Shown: piece by piece, positions 1 through 8,862 of the stretch
Position numbering within the stretch: position 1 is the first letter of the stretch
Layout of the letters: each line of letters begins with the position of its first letter
Assembly (NCBI GenBank): GCA_965199135.1
Contig: OZ240685.1
Location: 372,001 to 436,000, forward strand
Origin: EB88 sp965199135
GTDB taxonomy: Bacteria > Acidobacteriota > Terriglobia > Terriglobales > Acidobacteriaceae
DNA: 64,000 nucleotides
Direction of reading: 5' to 3'
Made by a program: the position numbers and the translations under genes
The notes under the pieces: model-generated
The model's input: only the letters and a program-made list of their open reading frames with translations
Databases searched by the model: none
Told to the model about the DNA's origin: nothing

Positions 1-497
1 TGTACATCGGCTCCAGCATCGGCAACTTCGAACCCAAGGACGCAACCACCCTGCTTGCTGACGTCCGTGCGGAACTCGAACCGGGCGACTCCATGTTGAT
101 CGGTGCCGACCAGGTGAAGCCGATCGAAACTTTGCTCGCCGCCTACGATGACGCGCAGGGGGTGACCGCAGCCTTCAACAAGAATGTCCTGCAGCGAATC
201 AATCGTGAGCTTGGCGCAGATTTCGATCTCGACACGTTTGCGCACGAAGCCCAGTGGAACCCTGAACGGTCCCGGATCGAGATGCACCTGCGCAGCGAGC
301 GGGATCAGACCGTGCAGATCCCCGCGCTCAACCTGCTCGTGCACTTTGATCGCGGGGAAACCATTCACACCGAAAACAGTTACAAATTCACGGACGAGCG
401 CCTGATCGCCATGCTCGAAACCGCAGGCTTTACCCTGCGCCGCGAGTGGCAGGATCAGCACCAGCTCTTCTCCGTCTACCTCGCGGAGGCGATATAG
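1..497 (+). CDS. egtD: L-histidine N-alpha-methyltransferase EgtD, 3' part
   Basis: C-terminal part of a SAM-dependent methyltransferase that trimethylates histidine to hercynine, the first committed step of ergothioneine synthesis in the cytoplasm. The frame is open from base 3 (YIGSSIGNFEP) to the TAG at 495-497. Family hallmarks visible are GSSIGNF, the LIGAD loop, AAYDDAQGVTAAFN, INRELGADFD and GETIHTENSYKF, in the order found in EgtD. The N-terminal part with most of the SAM-binding fold lies outside the window, as would any egtB partner. It converges with the mscS-type gene, whose stop is one base away. Confidence 0.94.
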   Translation, partial: YIGSSIGNFEPKDATTLLADVRAELEPGDSMLIGADQVKPIETLLAAYDDAQGVTAAFNKNVLQRINRELGADFDLDTFAHEAQWNPERSRIEMHLRSERDQTVQIPALNLLVHFDRGETIHTENSYKFTDERLIAMLETAGFTLRREWQDQHQLFSVYLAEAI

Positions 498-498
498 G

Positions 499-1617
499 TC
501 AGCGCGATAACACCGGAGGAGGCTGCACGGCTCCACCGACAGCACTGAAGCGGGTGCGCGGAAAGGCATCAGGATAGTTCTTCTGAAGGAAGGCGATCAT
601 TCCCTCACGGATAATGCAGCGGAGGTCAAACTGCTCACTCGAGTTGCGTGCACTGAGGAGGCAGCGAATTTCCATCGTCTGCTCGGAAAGGTTCGTCACC
701 TGCAAGGCGCTGATCTTGCGATCCCACAGCGGTGACGCTTCGAGCATGCGCGTAAACTCCGCGCGCAGAGCCTCAACCGGCACCGAGTAGTCAACGTATA
801 GAAATGCCGTTCCCATCAGGTCTGCGTGCTCGCGCGTCCAGTTCTGAAAAGGCTTCTCGATGAAGTATGTCAGCGGCACCACCAGTCGCCGGTAATCCCA
901 GATCGCAACGATCACGTACGTCGTCGTGATCTCTTCGATCCGCCCCCATTCGCCCTCAACAATCACGACATCGTCCAGCCGGATCGGCTCGGTCAGCGCA
1001 ATCTGCAGGCCGGCAAGCAGGTTCGACGCCGTCGACTTGGCAGCCGTCGCGAGCACAAGGGATGCCAGCCCGGCGGACGCGAGCAGCCCCGCCCCGTAAT
1101 GCCAGATGGCCGAATCCCGGAAGAGTGAGAGGATCAGCCCTGCGGTGACCACCAGCAGCAGGATGATCGCCATCCGGCGCAGCAGCTGCAGCTGCGTTCG
1201 CACCCGGCGCGCCTTCAGGTTATCCACGTCCGATACGTCATACCGCAAGAGCATGGCGTCTTCAAACAGGTACACGCCCGAGATCATCAGCCAACCCAGG
1301 ATGATGAAGAAGACAATACCAACACCCTTCTGGATGGTGCCGAGCAGCGGCTCCTCGATTGGCAAGAAAGGGAGCGCAATTGCGACTGCGGCCAGCACTG
1401 TGACCGCAAGCGCAGGCTTGCGCAGGCGCGTCTGCACAATCCGCAGCAGCGGCGAAGCCTCCACATCGCGATGCCGCAGCCTCGCCAGAAAGCGGAACAC
1501 CAGCGCATGCAACGCGAACGCGATTGTGATCGCAACGGAGATTGCGACGATCGCGATGGCGATGCGTATGTGCTCGGGCGGCAAAGCATGCGGCGGAGGC
1601 ACAGGAGCAGTCTTCAT
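499..1617 (-). CDS. MscS-type mechanosensitive channel protein
   Basis: Inner-membrane channel of the small-conductance mechanosensitive family (372 aa), expected to release solutes on hypo-osmotic shock. Hydrophobic segments lie at about residues 18-47, 74-91, 101-124 and 149-166, followed by the Gly/Ala-rich pore helix (GAGLLASAGLASLVLATAA) and the beta domain with ALTEPIRLDDVV and the GRIEEIT turn typical of MscS. It is last of a moeA-moaC-mscS run: its ATG shares an ATGA with the moaC stop, so translation is probably coupled. The link of a channel to molybdenum cofactor genes has no obvious meaning. The exact subfamily is not resolved. Confidence 0.88.
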   Translation of the reverse strand: MKTAPVPPPHALPPEHIRIAIAIVAISVAITIAFALHALVFRFLARLRHRDVEASPLLRIVQTRLRKPALAVTVLAAVAIALPFLPIEEPLLGTIQKGVGIVFFIILGWLMISGVYLFEDAMLLRYDVSDVDNLKARRVRTQLQLLRRMAIILLLVVTAGLILSLFRDSAIWHYGAGLLASAGLASLVLATAAKSTASNLLAGLQIALTEPIRLDDVVIVEGEWGRIEEITTTYVIVAIWDYRRLVVPLTYFIEKPFQNWTREHADLMGTAFLYVDYSVPVEALRAEFTRMLEASPLWDRKISALQVTNLSEQTMEIRCLLSARNSSEQFDLRCIIREGMIAFLQKNYPDAFPRTRFSAVGGAVQPPPVLSR

Positions 1618-2114
1618 CCGGGAACCTGCTCCTCACGCGGCCGGTCGTAGTCGCCGCTCTTGCCGCCACGCTTCCGCACCAGCCGCACCTCGCGGATCGT
1701 GATGCCCTTGTCGAGCGCCTTGCACATGTCATAGACCGTGAGTGCCGCGACACTCACTGCCGTAAGCGCTTCCATCTCGACCCCGGTATTTGCATCGGTT
1801 GCGGCAGTTGCACGAAGCTGCACCCCGCCATCTGTCACCGTGGCAGTTACATCGAGAAAGGAAAGCGGCAGCGGGTGGCACATCGGGATCAGCTCACTGG
1901 TGCGCTTCCCTGCCTGGATACCGGCAAAGCGTGCGACCTCGAGGGGATTGCCCTTGGGATTTGCTGGAAGCGCCGCAAGCACCTCAAATGCCAACGAGAC
2001 AAAGGCCTCTGCTTCCGCCTCGCGCCGCGTCGCGGCCTTGCCGCTCACATCCACCATCCGCGCCTGCCCGCTCGCATCGTAGTGGGACAAGCCAGCTTTC
2101 GTGTTCTCGCTCAT
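1614..2114 (-). CDS. moaC: Cyclic pyranopterin monophosphate synthase MoaC
   Basis: Converts the cyclic GTP-derived intermediate made by MoaA into cyclic pyranopterin monophosphate in molybdenum cofactor synthesis. It has 166 aa, near the usual length. Signature segments are PMCHPLPLSFLDV, NTGVEMEALTAVSVAALTVYDMCKAL and the C-terminal VRLVRKRGGKSG. It lies 22 bp downstream of moeA on the same strand and overlaps the next gene by ATGA. No moaA is in view. Confidence 0.95.
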   Translation of the reverse strand: MSENTKAGLSHYDASGQARMVDVSGKAATRREAEAEAFVSLAFEVLAALPANPKGNPLEVARFAGIQAGKRTSELIPMCHPLPLSFLDVTATVTDGGVQLRATAATDANTGVEMEALTAVSVAALTVYDMCKALDKGITIREVRLVRKRGGKSGDYDRPREEQVPG

Positions 2115-2136
2115 GCTCCCAGCCTACCGCAGCTTC

Positions 2137-3354
2137 TCAGGCCAGCAGCACCGTGGCATGGTCGCCGGCAGCGAGGGCCGTGCCTTCAGGAACCACCAGA
2201 AAACAGTTTGCCCGCGCGGTGCTCGCGAGATCCCCGGAGCCCTGCCAGGCGATCGCCTCCACGCTCGCACCATGGACGTCATACCGCACCAGCGCCGGCA
2301 GAAACCGCGTTAGCCCTGGCTTGCCCGAGACACGCTCGCGTACCCGAGCCTCTGCAAAGCGAGGCATAAACGCCGGCTCGCCGGCGAGCCCGGCCAGCAC
2401 CGGCGCAACAAACAGCTGAAAGCACACGATCGTCGACACCGGATTGCCCGGCAGCCCAAAGAATGGAAGCTCCTCGATGGCCCCGAAGACCACAGGCTTG
2501 CCCGGCTGAATCCTCGCGCCCGTAAAGAAGAACCGCCCGCCGAGCGACGCGAGCGCCGGCTCGACCAGGTCATACTTGCCCATCGAAACGCCACCCGAGA
2601 GCAGCAACAGTTCGCTCTGCATGGCAGCTTCGCGTATGGCAGAAGCCAGCGCCTCCGCGTCATCCGCGACCGGCGCAAACAGAACAGGCTCCCCGCCCAT
2701 TACCCGAACCTGCGCCGCCAATGTGTACGTGTTCGAGTTGCGGATCTGGTGAGCCGCCGGCTGCTCCGCCACGTCGACCAGCTCATCCCCGGTCGCGAGA
2801 ATCGCAACGCGCGGCTTCCGGTAAACAGGAACCTCCGCATACCCACACGCTGCTGCCACCGCGACGCCATGCGTCGTCAGGCGTGTGCCCGCAGCCACCA
2901 GGATCGCCCCTTCAGTGGCCTCCGCGCCGGCAGCGACGATGTTTTCGCCAGTTCCAAGCGTCCGCCCAGCCACCAACGCGACCGACCCGCCGTGGCGCTC
3001 CACATGCTCAATCATGGCCACGGCATCGAGCCCCGCAGGCACAGGCGCTCCGGTCATGATCTCGATCGCCGCGCCCGGCGCAAGCGCTCCACCCTGCCAT
3101 GCCTCGCCGGCTCGCAGGAGGCCCTGGATCGTGACAGGCCCGCGCGCCCAGTCCGCAGCACGCGCCGCAAACCCATCCCGCGTCGAGCGTGCGAATGGGG
3201 GTTGCGGCCGATCCGCGACGACCGGCACCGCCAGCACCCGGCCTAGCCCCTCAAGCAGGGCCACACGCTCTGTGGGGAGCGAGCGTTGCGATACCTGCCC
3301 CGCGTAGCGCTGCACGGTAGCGAAAGCCTCTGAGAACGGCAAGGGAGACGTCAT
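2137..3354 (-). CDS. moeA: Molybdopterin molybdotransferase MoeA
   Basis: Inserts molybdate into adenylylated molybdopterin in the last steps of molybdenum cofactor assembly. The 405-aa protein has the MoeA domain order: FARSTRDGFA and MTGAPVPAG in the N-terminal part, then the MogA-like domain with ILATGDEL, RNSNTYTL, LLLSGGVSMGKYD, RIQPGKPV and FGLPGNPVS, then the small C-terminal beta domain. First gene of the moeA-moaC-mscS run. There is no strong Shine-Dalgarno sequence before the ATG; the start is chosen because family similarity begins there. Confidence 0.95.
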   Translation of the reverse strand: MTSPLPFSEAFATVQRYAGQVSQRSLPTERVALLEGLGRVLAVPVVADRPQPPFARSTRDGFAARAADWARGPVTIQGLLRAGEAWQGGALAPGAAIEIMTGAPVPAGLDAVAMIEHVERHGGSVALVAGRTLGTGENIVAAGAEATEGAILVAAGTRLTTHGVAVAAACGYAEVPVYRKPRVAILATGDELVDVAEQPAAHQIRNSNTYTLAAQVRVMGGEPVLFAPVADDAEALASAIREAAMQSELLLLSGGVSMGKYDLVEPALASLGGRFFFTGARIQPGKPVVFGAIEELPFFGLPGNPVSTIVCFQLFVAPVLAGLAGEPAFMPRFAEARVRERVSGKPGLTRFLPALVRYDVHGASVEAIAWQGSGDLASTARANCFLVVPEGTALAAGDHATVLLA

Positions 3355-3384
3355 GGCTTCATTCTAGGCGGATGGTCGGGCACA

Positions 3385-3415
3385 AGAAAAAGGCGCCCCC
3401 TCGTGGGAGCGCCTT
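3385..3415 (-). terminator. Intrinsic terminator of the TPR-protein gene
   Basis: Read on the minus strand, a 7-bp stem (AAGGCGC pairing with GCGCCTT, extendable with the C-rich loop) is followed at once by a T-rich run (TTTTTCTT). It lies 17-47 bases past the stop of the exported TPR protein, where a terminator is expected, and separates it from moeA. Confidence 0.75.
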
Positions 3416-3431
3416 CTCGCGGAACAACTGC

Positions 3432-4523
3432 TTACGACTTCTTGCCCGCCTTGTAGCTCGTCTTCACCGTCTGTCCCATGCTGGCCAGGATGTTCTTTGC
3501 ATCGGGTGCGAACTGCCCATCCGGCGCAAGCTCCAGGTACTTCTGATAAGCCTCGGCGCAGCCGGCTGGCGCCGTGATCTTCTGCGTCTTGGGGTCCACT
3601 GTCGCCTTGGCGATCAGCGCCTGGCCCTTCAGGTAGTACGGGATCGGCTTGTTCGGATCTGCCGCGATCGCCTTATCTGCGGCAGCCGAGACAGCGTCAT
3701 TGTTCTGACCGGAGCGCGCCAGCACGATCGTTTCGTTGGTGTAGTACATGCCCGCACCTGCCGGATTGGCCTTGGCCGCGGCATCGTAGGCTGCCTGCGC
3801 ATCAGGAATCTTGTTCTGCGATGCAAGCGCTTCGCCGAGTGCGTTGTTCGCGCCACCCAGGATCTCCGGATTCGGCTTCGGGTTCGCACCCTCAAGGGTG
3901 ATCGCCTTCTGCAGCGAGGTGGTCGCATCCGTGTACTTCTTCTCGCCTACCTGCGCATTGCCGAGCTCGAACCACAGCACCGAGGCATCCGGCTTCGCCT
4001 GCGTATCGCGCGTCATCAACTGGTCGGCATCGGCATAGTTCTTATTCTTCATGTCCGTGCGGGCAGTGGTCAGATCGGCATTGAGGCTCTTGATCACCGT
4101 GTTGTTCTTCATGGCCTCGGCGTTGGCCTTCTTCACTTCCTCCATCTGCTTGCGCTGTTCCGGGCTCATCTTCGCGATGTAGTCCGGGCGCGACAGGTCG
4201 AAGTTTTCTACCTCGTCCTGGCCACCCTCGATCTTCACGTTCATCAACTGGTCGACGGGCTTGCCATTGGCCTGCAGGTTCAGGATGTAGGTACCTGGCG
4301 CGATGCCGTCACCCTTGAAGTCACCATTCGCATCGCCGGTAAAGGTGTACTTCACCGTCTTGCCGTCAGTTGTCACCATGACGGTTGCATTTGGGATCGG
4401 CGCGCCGACCGGGTCCTGGATGTGTCCATGAATACTTCCTGTGGGTGCCTGCGCATGCAGCGACGGAACGCCCGTCAATCCAAGTACGATCGCCAATCCG
4501 GGTACGATCAAGTGCTTCTTCAT
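3432..4523 (-). CDS. Exported carboxypeptidase-regulatory/TPR protein
   Basis: 363-aa secreted or periplasmic protein. The start at 4523 is preferred because it gives a clean signal peptide (MKKHLIVPGLAIVLG...HAQ) behind GAGGATGAG; an in-frame ATG 33 bases upstream gives a poorer N-terminus. After the signal comes a carboxypeptidase-regulatory-like beta domain (about 25-95, GSIHGHIQDPVGAPIPNATV), a charged linker, then several TPR-like helical repeats to about 340 and a Lys-rich end. Such Ig-like/TPR combinations are common in acidobacteria, but no molecular function is known to me. It is followed by a good terminator. Confidence 0.8.
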   Translation of the reverse strand: MKKHLIVPGLAIVLGLTGVPSLHAQAPTGSIHGHIQDPVGAPIPNATVMVTTDGKTVKYTFTGDANGDFKGDGIAPGTYILNLQANGKPVDQLMNVKIEGGQDEVENFDLSRPDYIAKMSPEQRKQMEEVKKANAEAMKNNTVIKSLNADLTTARTDMKNKNYADADQLMTRDTQAKPDASVLWFELGNAQVGEKKYTDATTSLQKAITLEGANPKPNPEILGGANNALGEALASQNKIPDAQAAYDAAAKANPAGAGMYYTNETIVLARSGQNNDAVSAAADKAIAADPNKPIPYYLKGQALIAKATVDPKTQKITAPAGCAEAYQKYLELAPDGQFAPDAKNILASMGQTVKTSYKAGKKS

Positions 4524-4586
4524 CTCATCCTCTTTCTGGGCGGCCCCTGGTTTCACGGTCAGCTCGCCCGTCCTGCCTGTCCTGCA

Positions 4587-5267
4587 CTACCCCGCTGCGC
4601 CTCGCGCGTAGGGGATCTGGTCCTCGGCACCCGCTTCTGCAAACGCGCGCAACCGCAACACACAACTGTCGCACACGCCGCAGGCCTCGTCTTCACCGCC
4701 GTAGCAGGACCACGTTACATGCAGCGGCGCGCCGAGTTCAACACCCAGACGCACGATCTCCCGCTTCCTCATGTGGATGAGCGGGGTCGCGATCTGGATG
4801 TTCCCGTCCCGCGTTCCGGTGCGGATCAGTTGCTGAAATGCCTCGTAATACGCGGGCCGGCAGTCCGGGTAGCCCGAGCTGTCCTGCTCCACTGCGCCAA
4901 TATAGACAACTCCGGCATCGATCGTCTCGGCCCAGCTCACCGCCGCACTCAGAAAATGCGCATTGCGAAACGGCACATAAGTCACCGGGATCTCTTGCCC
5001 AATCACATCCCCGGCATCCGGGATTGCAATGGAAGCATCGGTCAGGGCCGACCCTCCGATTGCCCGGAAAAGATCCAGCCTGAGGTGCAGAAACCGTTCC
5101 ATTCCAAGCGCTTCGGCCACGGCACGTGCCGCTCGCAGCTCCCGTGCTTCCGTCCGCTGCCCATAGGAGAAGTGCAACGCGCAGGTCCGGTACTCGCGGG
5201 CCGCGAGCGCCGCGCAGACACAGGAATCCATCCCGCCGGAAAGCGACACAATCGCGCGCGGCTTCAT
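4587..5267 (-). CDS. queC: 7-cyano-7-deazaguanine synthase QueC
   Basis: ATP-dependent enzyme converting 7-carboxy-7-deazaguanine to preQ0 in queuosine synthesis. 226 aa from the ATG at 5265-5267, which shares an ATGA with the trmFO stop; the longer reading from 5303 would run into trmFO. Seen: the PP-loop SLSGGMDS, YGQRT, PVTYVPFRNAHF, and the four zinc-binding cysteines in CYGGEDEACGVCDSC. The other two enzymes of this stretch of the pathway, QueD and QueE, are encoded about 8 kb away on the other strand. Confidence 0.95.
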   Translation of the reverse strand: MKPRAIVSLSGGMDSCVCAALAAREYRTCALHFSYGQRTEARELRAARAVAEALGMERFLHLRLDLFRAIGGSALTDASIAIPDAGDVIGQEIPVTYVPFRNAHFLSAAVSWAETIDAGVVYIGAVEQDSSGYPDCRPAYYEAFQQLIRTGTRDGNIQIATPLIHMRKREIVRLGVELGAPLHVTWSCYGGEDEACGVCDSCVLRLRAFAEAGAEDQIPYARGAAG

Positions 5268-6622
5268 GCCGGCACCACCGCGTTGTTCTCCGCAGCCCAC
5301 CACGTATCAAACAGCGCCAGCGCCCGGTCACACTGCATCCCGTGCCTCAGCTTCTTGTCCCGCACTTTCTTCCGGGTCTCTTCTTCAAGTGGCAACAGCA
5401 GGTCAAAGGTGATGTTCGCCGGCTGGAAGTTCTTCTTCTCTGCGTGCGTGATGTAGTGCACGAGCGAGCCGAGCGCCGTACCACGCGGAACCGGGGTTGC
5501 CGCTTCTCCCAGTGCAGCCTTCGCCGCATACACGCCCGCCAGCAGACCCGTCGCAATCGACTCCGTGTACCCCTCGACTCCCGAGATCTGCCCCGCGAAA
5601 AACACGTTCGGGTACTGCCGCAGGTGGAGGTTCTCCGTCAGCACGCTTGGTGAATGGATATACGTATTGCGATGGATCTGGCCCCAGCGCAGGAACTTCG
5701 CAGTCTCAAGCCCCGGAATCAAACGCAGGATCTTTGCCTGCTCGCCATACTTCAGGTGGTTCTGGAAGCCGACCAGGTTGTAGGAGTCGGCACGCAGGTT
5801 CTCCGAGCGCAGCTGCACCACCGCCCAGGGCGTCTTGCCCGTTCGCGGATCGCGCAAACCCACCGGCTTCATTGGGCCAAAGCGCAGCGTGTCCCGCCCG
5901 CGCCGGGCCAGCTCCTCAATCGGCAGGCAGCTCTCAAAGTAGGGCAGCTTCTCCCACTCCTTCGTCTCCGCCGGTTCAGCCGCCAGCAACGCGTCGAGAA
6001 AGACCTCGTACTCCTCTTTCGAGAACGGGCAGTTGATGTAGTCCGCTGTGCCCTTGTCCCAGCGCGCCGCAAAGTACACGCGGCCCATGTCGATCGTCTC
6101 TGCGTCCACAATCGGCGAGATCGAATCGTAGAACGCGAGGTGCTCGTTGCCGGTCAGCCGGGCGACCTCATCCGACAACGCCGATGACGTCAGCGGCCCA
6201 CTTGCAACCACCGTGATGCCGTTCTCCGGGTCGAGCGCGGTCACTTCCTCGCGGCGCACCGTGATCCGCGGCTCAGCGGCGATCGCCTCCGCGATGTGCC
6301 GCGAGAACTCCACCCGGTCCACTGCCAGTGCATGCCCCGCCGGCACCGCCGTCGCATCCGCACAACGCAGGAGCGGCGACCCGGCGCGACGCATCTCCTG
6401 CTTCAGAACCCAGGGCGCGGTGCCCTCGCTCTCGCTCTTCAACGAGTTTGAGCACACCAGTTCGCCGAAATCCTCTGTCTGGTGCGCGGGTGTCTGCTTC
6501 ACAGGACGCATCTCGTAGAGTTCGACCGCGACGCCCATCCGCGCAGCCACCAGCGCAGCTTCCGGGCCGGCAAGGCCGCCGCCAATCACCCGGATCCGCG
6601 GGTCCTTTCCGCCGATGCTCAT
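5264..6622 (-). CDS. trmFO: Folate-dependent tRNA (uracil-54) methyltransferase TrmFO
   Basis: Flavoprotein that uses methylenetetrahydrofolate to make 5-methyluridine at position 54 of tRNA. 452 aa from the ATG at 6622. It has the N-terminal FAD-binding IRVIGGGLAGPEAAL, the ELYEMRP and FGELVCSNS segments with the active-site-region cysteine, GPMKPVGL, and the C-terminal FAD motif GVEGYTESIATGLLAG. ATGA overlaps join it to the acetyltransferase upstream and queC downstream, so three genes are probably read as one message, two of them for tRNA modification. Confidence 0.95.
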   Translation of the reverse strand: MSIGGKDPRIRVIGGGLAGPEAALVAARMGVAVELYEMRPVKQTPAHQTEDFGELVCSNSLKSESEGTAPWVLKQEMRRAGSPLLRCADATAVPAGHALAVDRVEFSRHIAEAIAAEPRITVRREEVTALDPENGITVVASGPLTSSALSDEVARLTGNEHLAFYDSISPIVDAETIDMGRVYFAARWDKGTADYINCPFSKEEYEVFLDALLAAEPAETKEWEKLPYFESCLPIEELARRGRDTLRFGPMKPVGLRDPRTGKTPWAVVQLRSENLRADSYNLVGFQNHLKYGEQAKILRLIPGLETAKFLRWGQIHRNTYIHSPSVLTENLHLRQYPNVFFAGQISGVEGYTESIATGLLAGVYAAKAALGEAATPVPRGTALGSLVHYITHAEKKNFQPANITFDLLLPLEEETRKKVRDKKLRHGMQCDRALALFDTWWAAENNAVVPA

Positions 6623-7134
6623 CGCGCCACCTCTGCCGCGGCTGGGCTCGCCTGGGCTGCGAGTCGTTCCAGCGCATCGCCGGCCATGCGCATCCGTCGC
6701 CACTCTTCCATGCGCACCGCGCCGATCCGCTCGTACACGCGCAGCGCGCCTTGATTCCAGGTAAGCACGCTCCAGTCAAGGCGCGCACAGCCCTGCGCCA
6801 CGGCTTCCGCTGCAACTCGGGCGAGCAACGCCCGGCCGATCCCACGGCCACGATGATCCGGCTTGACGTACAGGTCTTCGAGATACAGGCTGCGTCCCTG
6901 CCAGGTGCTGTAGGTCGGGTGATACAGCGCAAAGGCGCAGACTGCACCGGCTTCATCCTCGGCGACGAAACAGTCGAACGCCCGATGCGCGCCCCAGCCA
7001 TCTTCGCGAAGCTGCGCCTCGGTAATAGCGACGGCCTCCGGCTCGCGTTCAAAGACCGCGAGCTCGACGATCATGCCAAAGATGGCGGGCACGTCCGCCT
7101 CGGTCGCGGTGCGTAGGGGAAAGGGATTAGCCAC
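6619..7134 (-). CDS. GNAT N-acetyltransferase, SSAT-like
   Basis: 171-aa acetyl-CoA-dependent acetyltransferase. The acetyl-CoA loop is RGRGIGRALL, preceded by LYLEDLYVKPDHR and followed by ARLDWSVLTWNQGALRVYERIGA, a pattern close to the diamine/thialysine (SSAT-type) acetyltransferases, so a small amine substrate is a reasonable guess but not shown. First gene of the acetyltransferase-trmFO-queC run; its TGA overlaps the trmFO ATG. The substrate could instead be a protein or tRNA-linked group given the neighbours, but nothing in the sequence shows that. Confidence 0.85.
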   Translation of the reverse strand: MANPFPLRTATEADVPAIFGMIVELAVFEREPEAVAITEAQLREDGWGAHRAFDCFVAEDEAGAVCAFALYHPTYSTWQGRSLYLEDLYVKPDHRGRGIGRALLARVAAEAVAQGCARLDWSVLTWNQGALRVYERIGAVRMEEWRRMRMAGDALERLAAQASPAAAEVAR

Positions 7135-7166
7135 AGATCAAGTATAGAGAGCAATGGCGGGAGTCC

Positions 7167-7188
7167 CCTGTCTCGGATTCGAGACAGG
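7167..7188. repeat. Perfect 9-bp hairpin, 4-base loop
   Basis: CCTGTCTCG and CGAGACAGG flank a GATT loop. It lies between the acetyltransferase start and the SDR stop, without an adjoining T-run, so it may be a second part of the SDR transcript end or a processing structure rather than a standard terminator. Confidence 0.55.
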
Positions 7189-7210
7189 AGCTCTCAAGGC
7201 GTCCGGAGAA

Positions 7211-7243
7211 ACTCAGCCCCCACGAAGCTCGTGGAGGCCGAGT
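7211..7243 (-). terminator. Probable terminator after the second SDR gene
   Basis: Imperfect long stem on the minus strand (ACTCGGCCTCCACGA paired with TCGTGGGGGCTGAGT, 3-base loop) ending in a short T stretch (GAGTTTCTCC), 15 bases past the SDR stop. The T-run is weak, so termination efficiency is uncertain. Confidence 0.55.
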
Positions 7244-7257
7244 CTGCGAAAGGCGGC

Positions 7258-8007
7258 TTAGCGGGCGCCGCCAGCTACCTGGATATGCTCGCCCGTGATC
7301 CATTTCGCGTCATCAGAAGCCAGAAAGACAGCAACCGGAGCAATATCGTGAGTCTGTCCCACGCGTCCCAGAGGGGTGGTCTTGACGATTTCTGTCTCAA
7401 AATCACTGCCCGCGATCCCGGCGCTGTGCACGCCTTCGGTGATGATCAGGCCAGGGTTCAGCGCATTGACGCGGATCTGCCGAGGACCAAGCTCCTTCGC
7501 CAGAACACCCGTGATCGAGTCCACCGCCCCCTTGGTCCCCGAGTAGATCGCCGAACCGGGCGGTGTCAGCTCCGAGACCACGGAGCCGATATTGATGATC
7601 GAGCCACCCTTCTCGCCAAAGTGCCGCGCTGCTGCCTGCGAAGCCAGCAGAAGCCCCAGCACATTGATATCGAACTGCCGGCGGAACTCCTCTTCTGCGA
7701 TCGCATCCAGGGGCGAAAAGCCATACACCCCTGCATTGTTCACCAGGATGTTGGCTGGTCCGAAGGCTTTCTCCGTCTCGGCAAAAAGGCGGGTGACGTC
7801 GGCAGCAACGCCGACACTGCCCTGCACTGCGATCGCCTTGGCACCCTTGGCCGTGATGGCCTCCACCACCCCGTCGGCACCGGCTTTGTCCGACGCGTAG
7901 TTCACCACAACCGATGCGCCCTCTGCGCCAAACTCCTTCGCGATCTCCGCGCCGATCCCCTTTGACGCACCCGTCACCACTGCTACCTTGCCCGTCAGCT
8001 TACCCAT
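7258..8007 (-). CDS. SDR family oxidoreductase (paralogue B)
   Basis: 249-aa classical short-chain dehydrogenase, cytoplasmic, NAD(P)-dependent. The cofactor motif TGASKGIG is at about 13-20, NNAG at about 90, the active-site Ser in NIGSVVS, Tyr-Lys in YSGTKGAV (YxxxK), and PGLI(I)TEG after it. Closest in style to glucose-1-dehydrogenase/3-oxoacyl reductase-like SDRs; the substrate cannot be named. It shares its first 17 residues (MGKLTGKVAVVTGASKG) and most motifs with the gene directly upstream, so the pair arose by tandem duplication. The neighbours suggest control by the ArsR protein. Confidence 0.88.
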   Translation of the reverse strand: MGKLTGKVAVVTGASKGIGAEIAKEFGAEGASVVVNYASDKAGADGVVEAITAKGAKAIAVQGSVGVAADVTRLFAETEKAFGPANILVNNAGVYGFSPLDAIAEEEFRRQFDINVLGLLLASQAAARHFGEKGGSIINIGSVVSELTPPGSAIYSGTKGAVDSITGVLAKELGPRQIRVNALNPGLIITEGVHSAGIAGSDFETEIVKTTPLGRVGQTHDIAPVAVFLASDDAKWITGEHIQVAGGAR

Positions 8008-8096
8008 GTCGCTTCTCCGATCCTGTGTGTGTTCGTTCGCTCTCGATGGGGCGCAGCCAGAGTGGGCCGCGCCCGATTGCCATGTGTGAAGCGCCG

Positions 8097-8843
8097 TTAG
8101 CTGCGCAGGCCACCTGAAACCCGCACATGCTCACCTGTGATCCAGCGCGCCTCGTCCGACGCAAAGAAGGCCACCGCATCCGCAATGTCGTCCGGCTCGC
8201 CCAGGCGGCCAAGCGGCGTCTGCTGCACCATGGCGTCCTGCATCTCGCCGCCACGGAACGCTGCATTGCCCTCGGTCGCGGTGAAGCCAGGATTCACGCT
8301 GTTCACCCGGATCTTCTTCGGTCCCAGTTCCTTCGCCAGTGTGCTCGTAACCGTGTCGAGAGCACCCTTGGTGGCCGCGTACACCGTCATCTGTGCTGCA
8401 TTCCCGTCCGAGACCACAGAACCGATATTGATGATGCTGCCGCCCCGTTCCGCGAAGTGCTTCGCCGCGGCCTGTGAGGCAAGCAATACACCCAGCACGT
8501 TGATGTTGAAGTGCCGGTGAAAGTGCTCCTCGGTAATGCCCTCAAGCGGCTGGAACTCATACACGCCGGCATTGTTCACGAGAATGTCGGTCGGGCCAAA
8601 AGCCTTCTCGGCCTCCGCGAAGATCCGCTCCATATCCGCGCGCTTGTCCACGCTGCCCTGCACCGCCACAGCCTTGCCGCCCACGCTGGTGATCGCCGCA
8701 ACCACCTTCTCCGCACCGGCCTTGTCGGACGCGTAATTCACCACGACCGAGGCACCCTCGGCGCCGAGCGTCTTCGCGATCCCCGCGCCGATACCCTTCG
8801 ACGCACCCGTCACCACCGCTACCTTACCCGTCAGCTTGCCCAT
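8097..8843 (-). CDS. SDR family oxidoreductase (paralogue A)
   Basis: 248-aa short-chain dehydrogenase with TGASKGIG, NNAGVYEF, SIINIGSVVS, YAATKGAL and PGFTATEG. The ATG at 8843 is chosen over an in-frame ATG at 8909 because a purine-rich ribosome site (GAAGAGGGGAAGAAG) stands directly before it and family similarity begins there. 89 bp separate it from paralogue B, so they are probably co-transcribed. A perfect 7-7-7 dyad sits 20 bp upstream of its start. Substrate unknown. Confidence 0.88.
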   Translation of the reverse strand: MGKLTGKVAVVTGASKGIGAGIAKTLGAEGASVVVNYASDKAGAEKVVAAITSVGGKAVAVQGSVDKRADMERIFAEAEKAFGPTDILVNNAGVYEFQPLEGITEEHFHRHFNINVLGVLLASQAAAKHFAERGGSIINIGSVVSDGNAAQMTVYAATKGALDTVTSTLAKELGPKKIRVNSVNPGFTATEGNAAFRGGEMQDAMVQQTPLGRLGEPDDIADAVAFFASDEARWITGEHVRVSGGLRS

Positions 8844-8862
8844 CTTCTTCCCCTCTTCTCCT

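Noticed and set aside
3372..5456. 694-codon plus-strand frame opposite the TPR protein and queC
   Set aside because: Runs antisense through two clear genes and a terminator.
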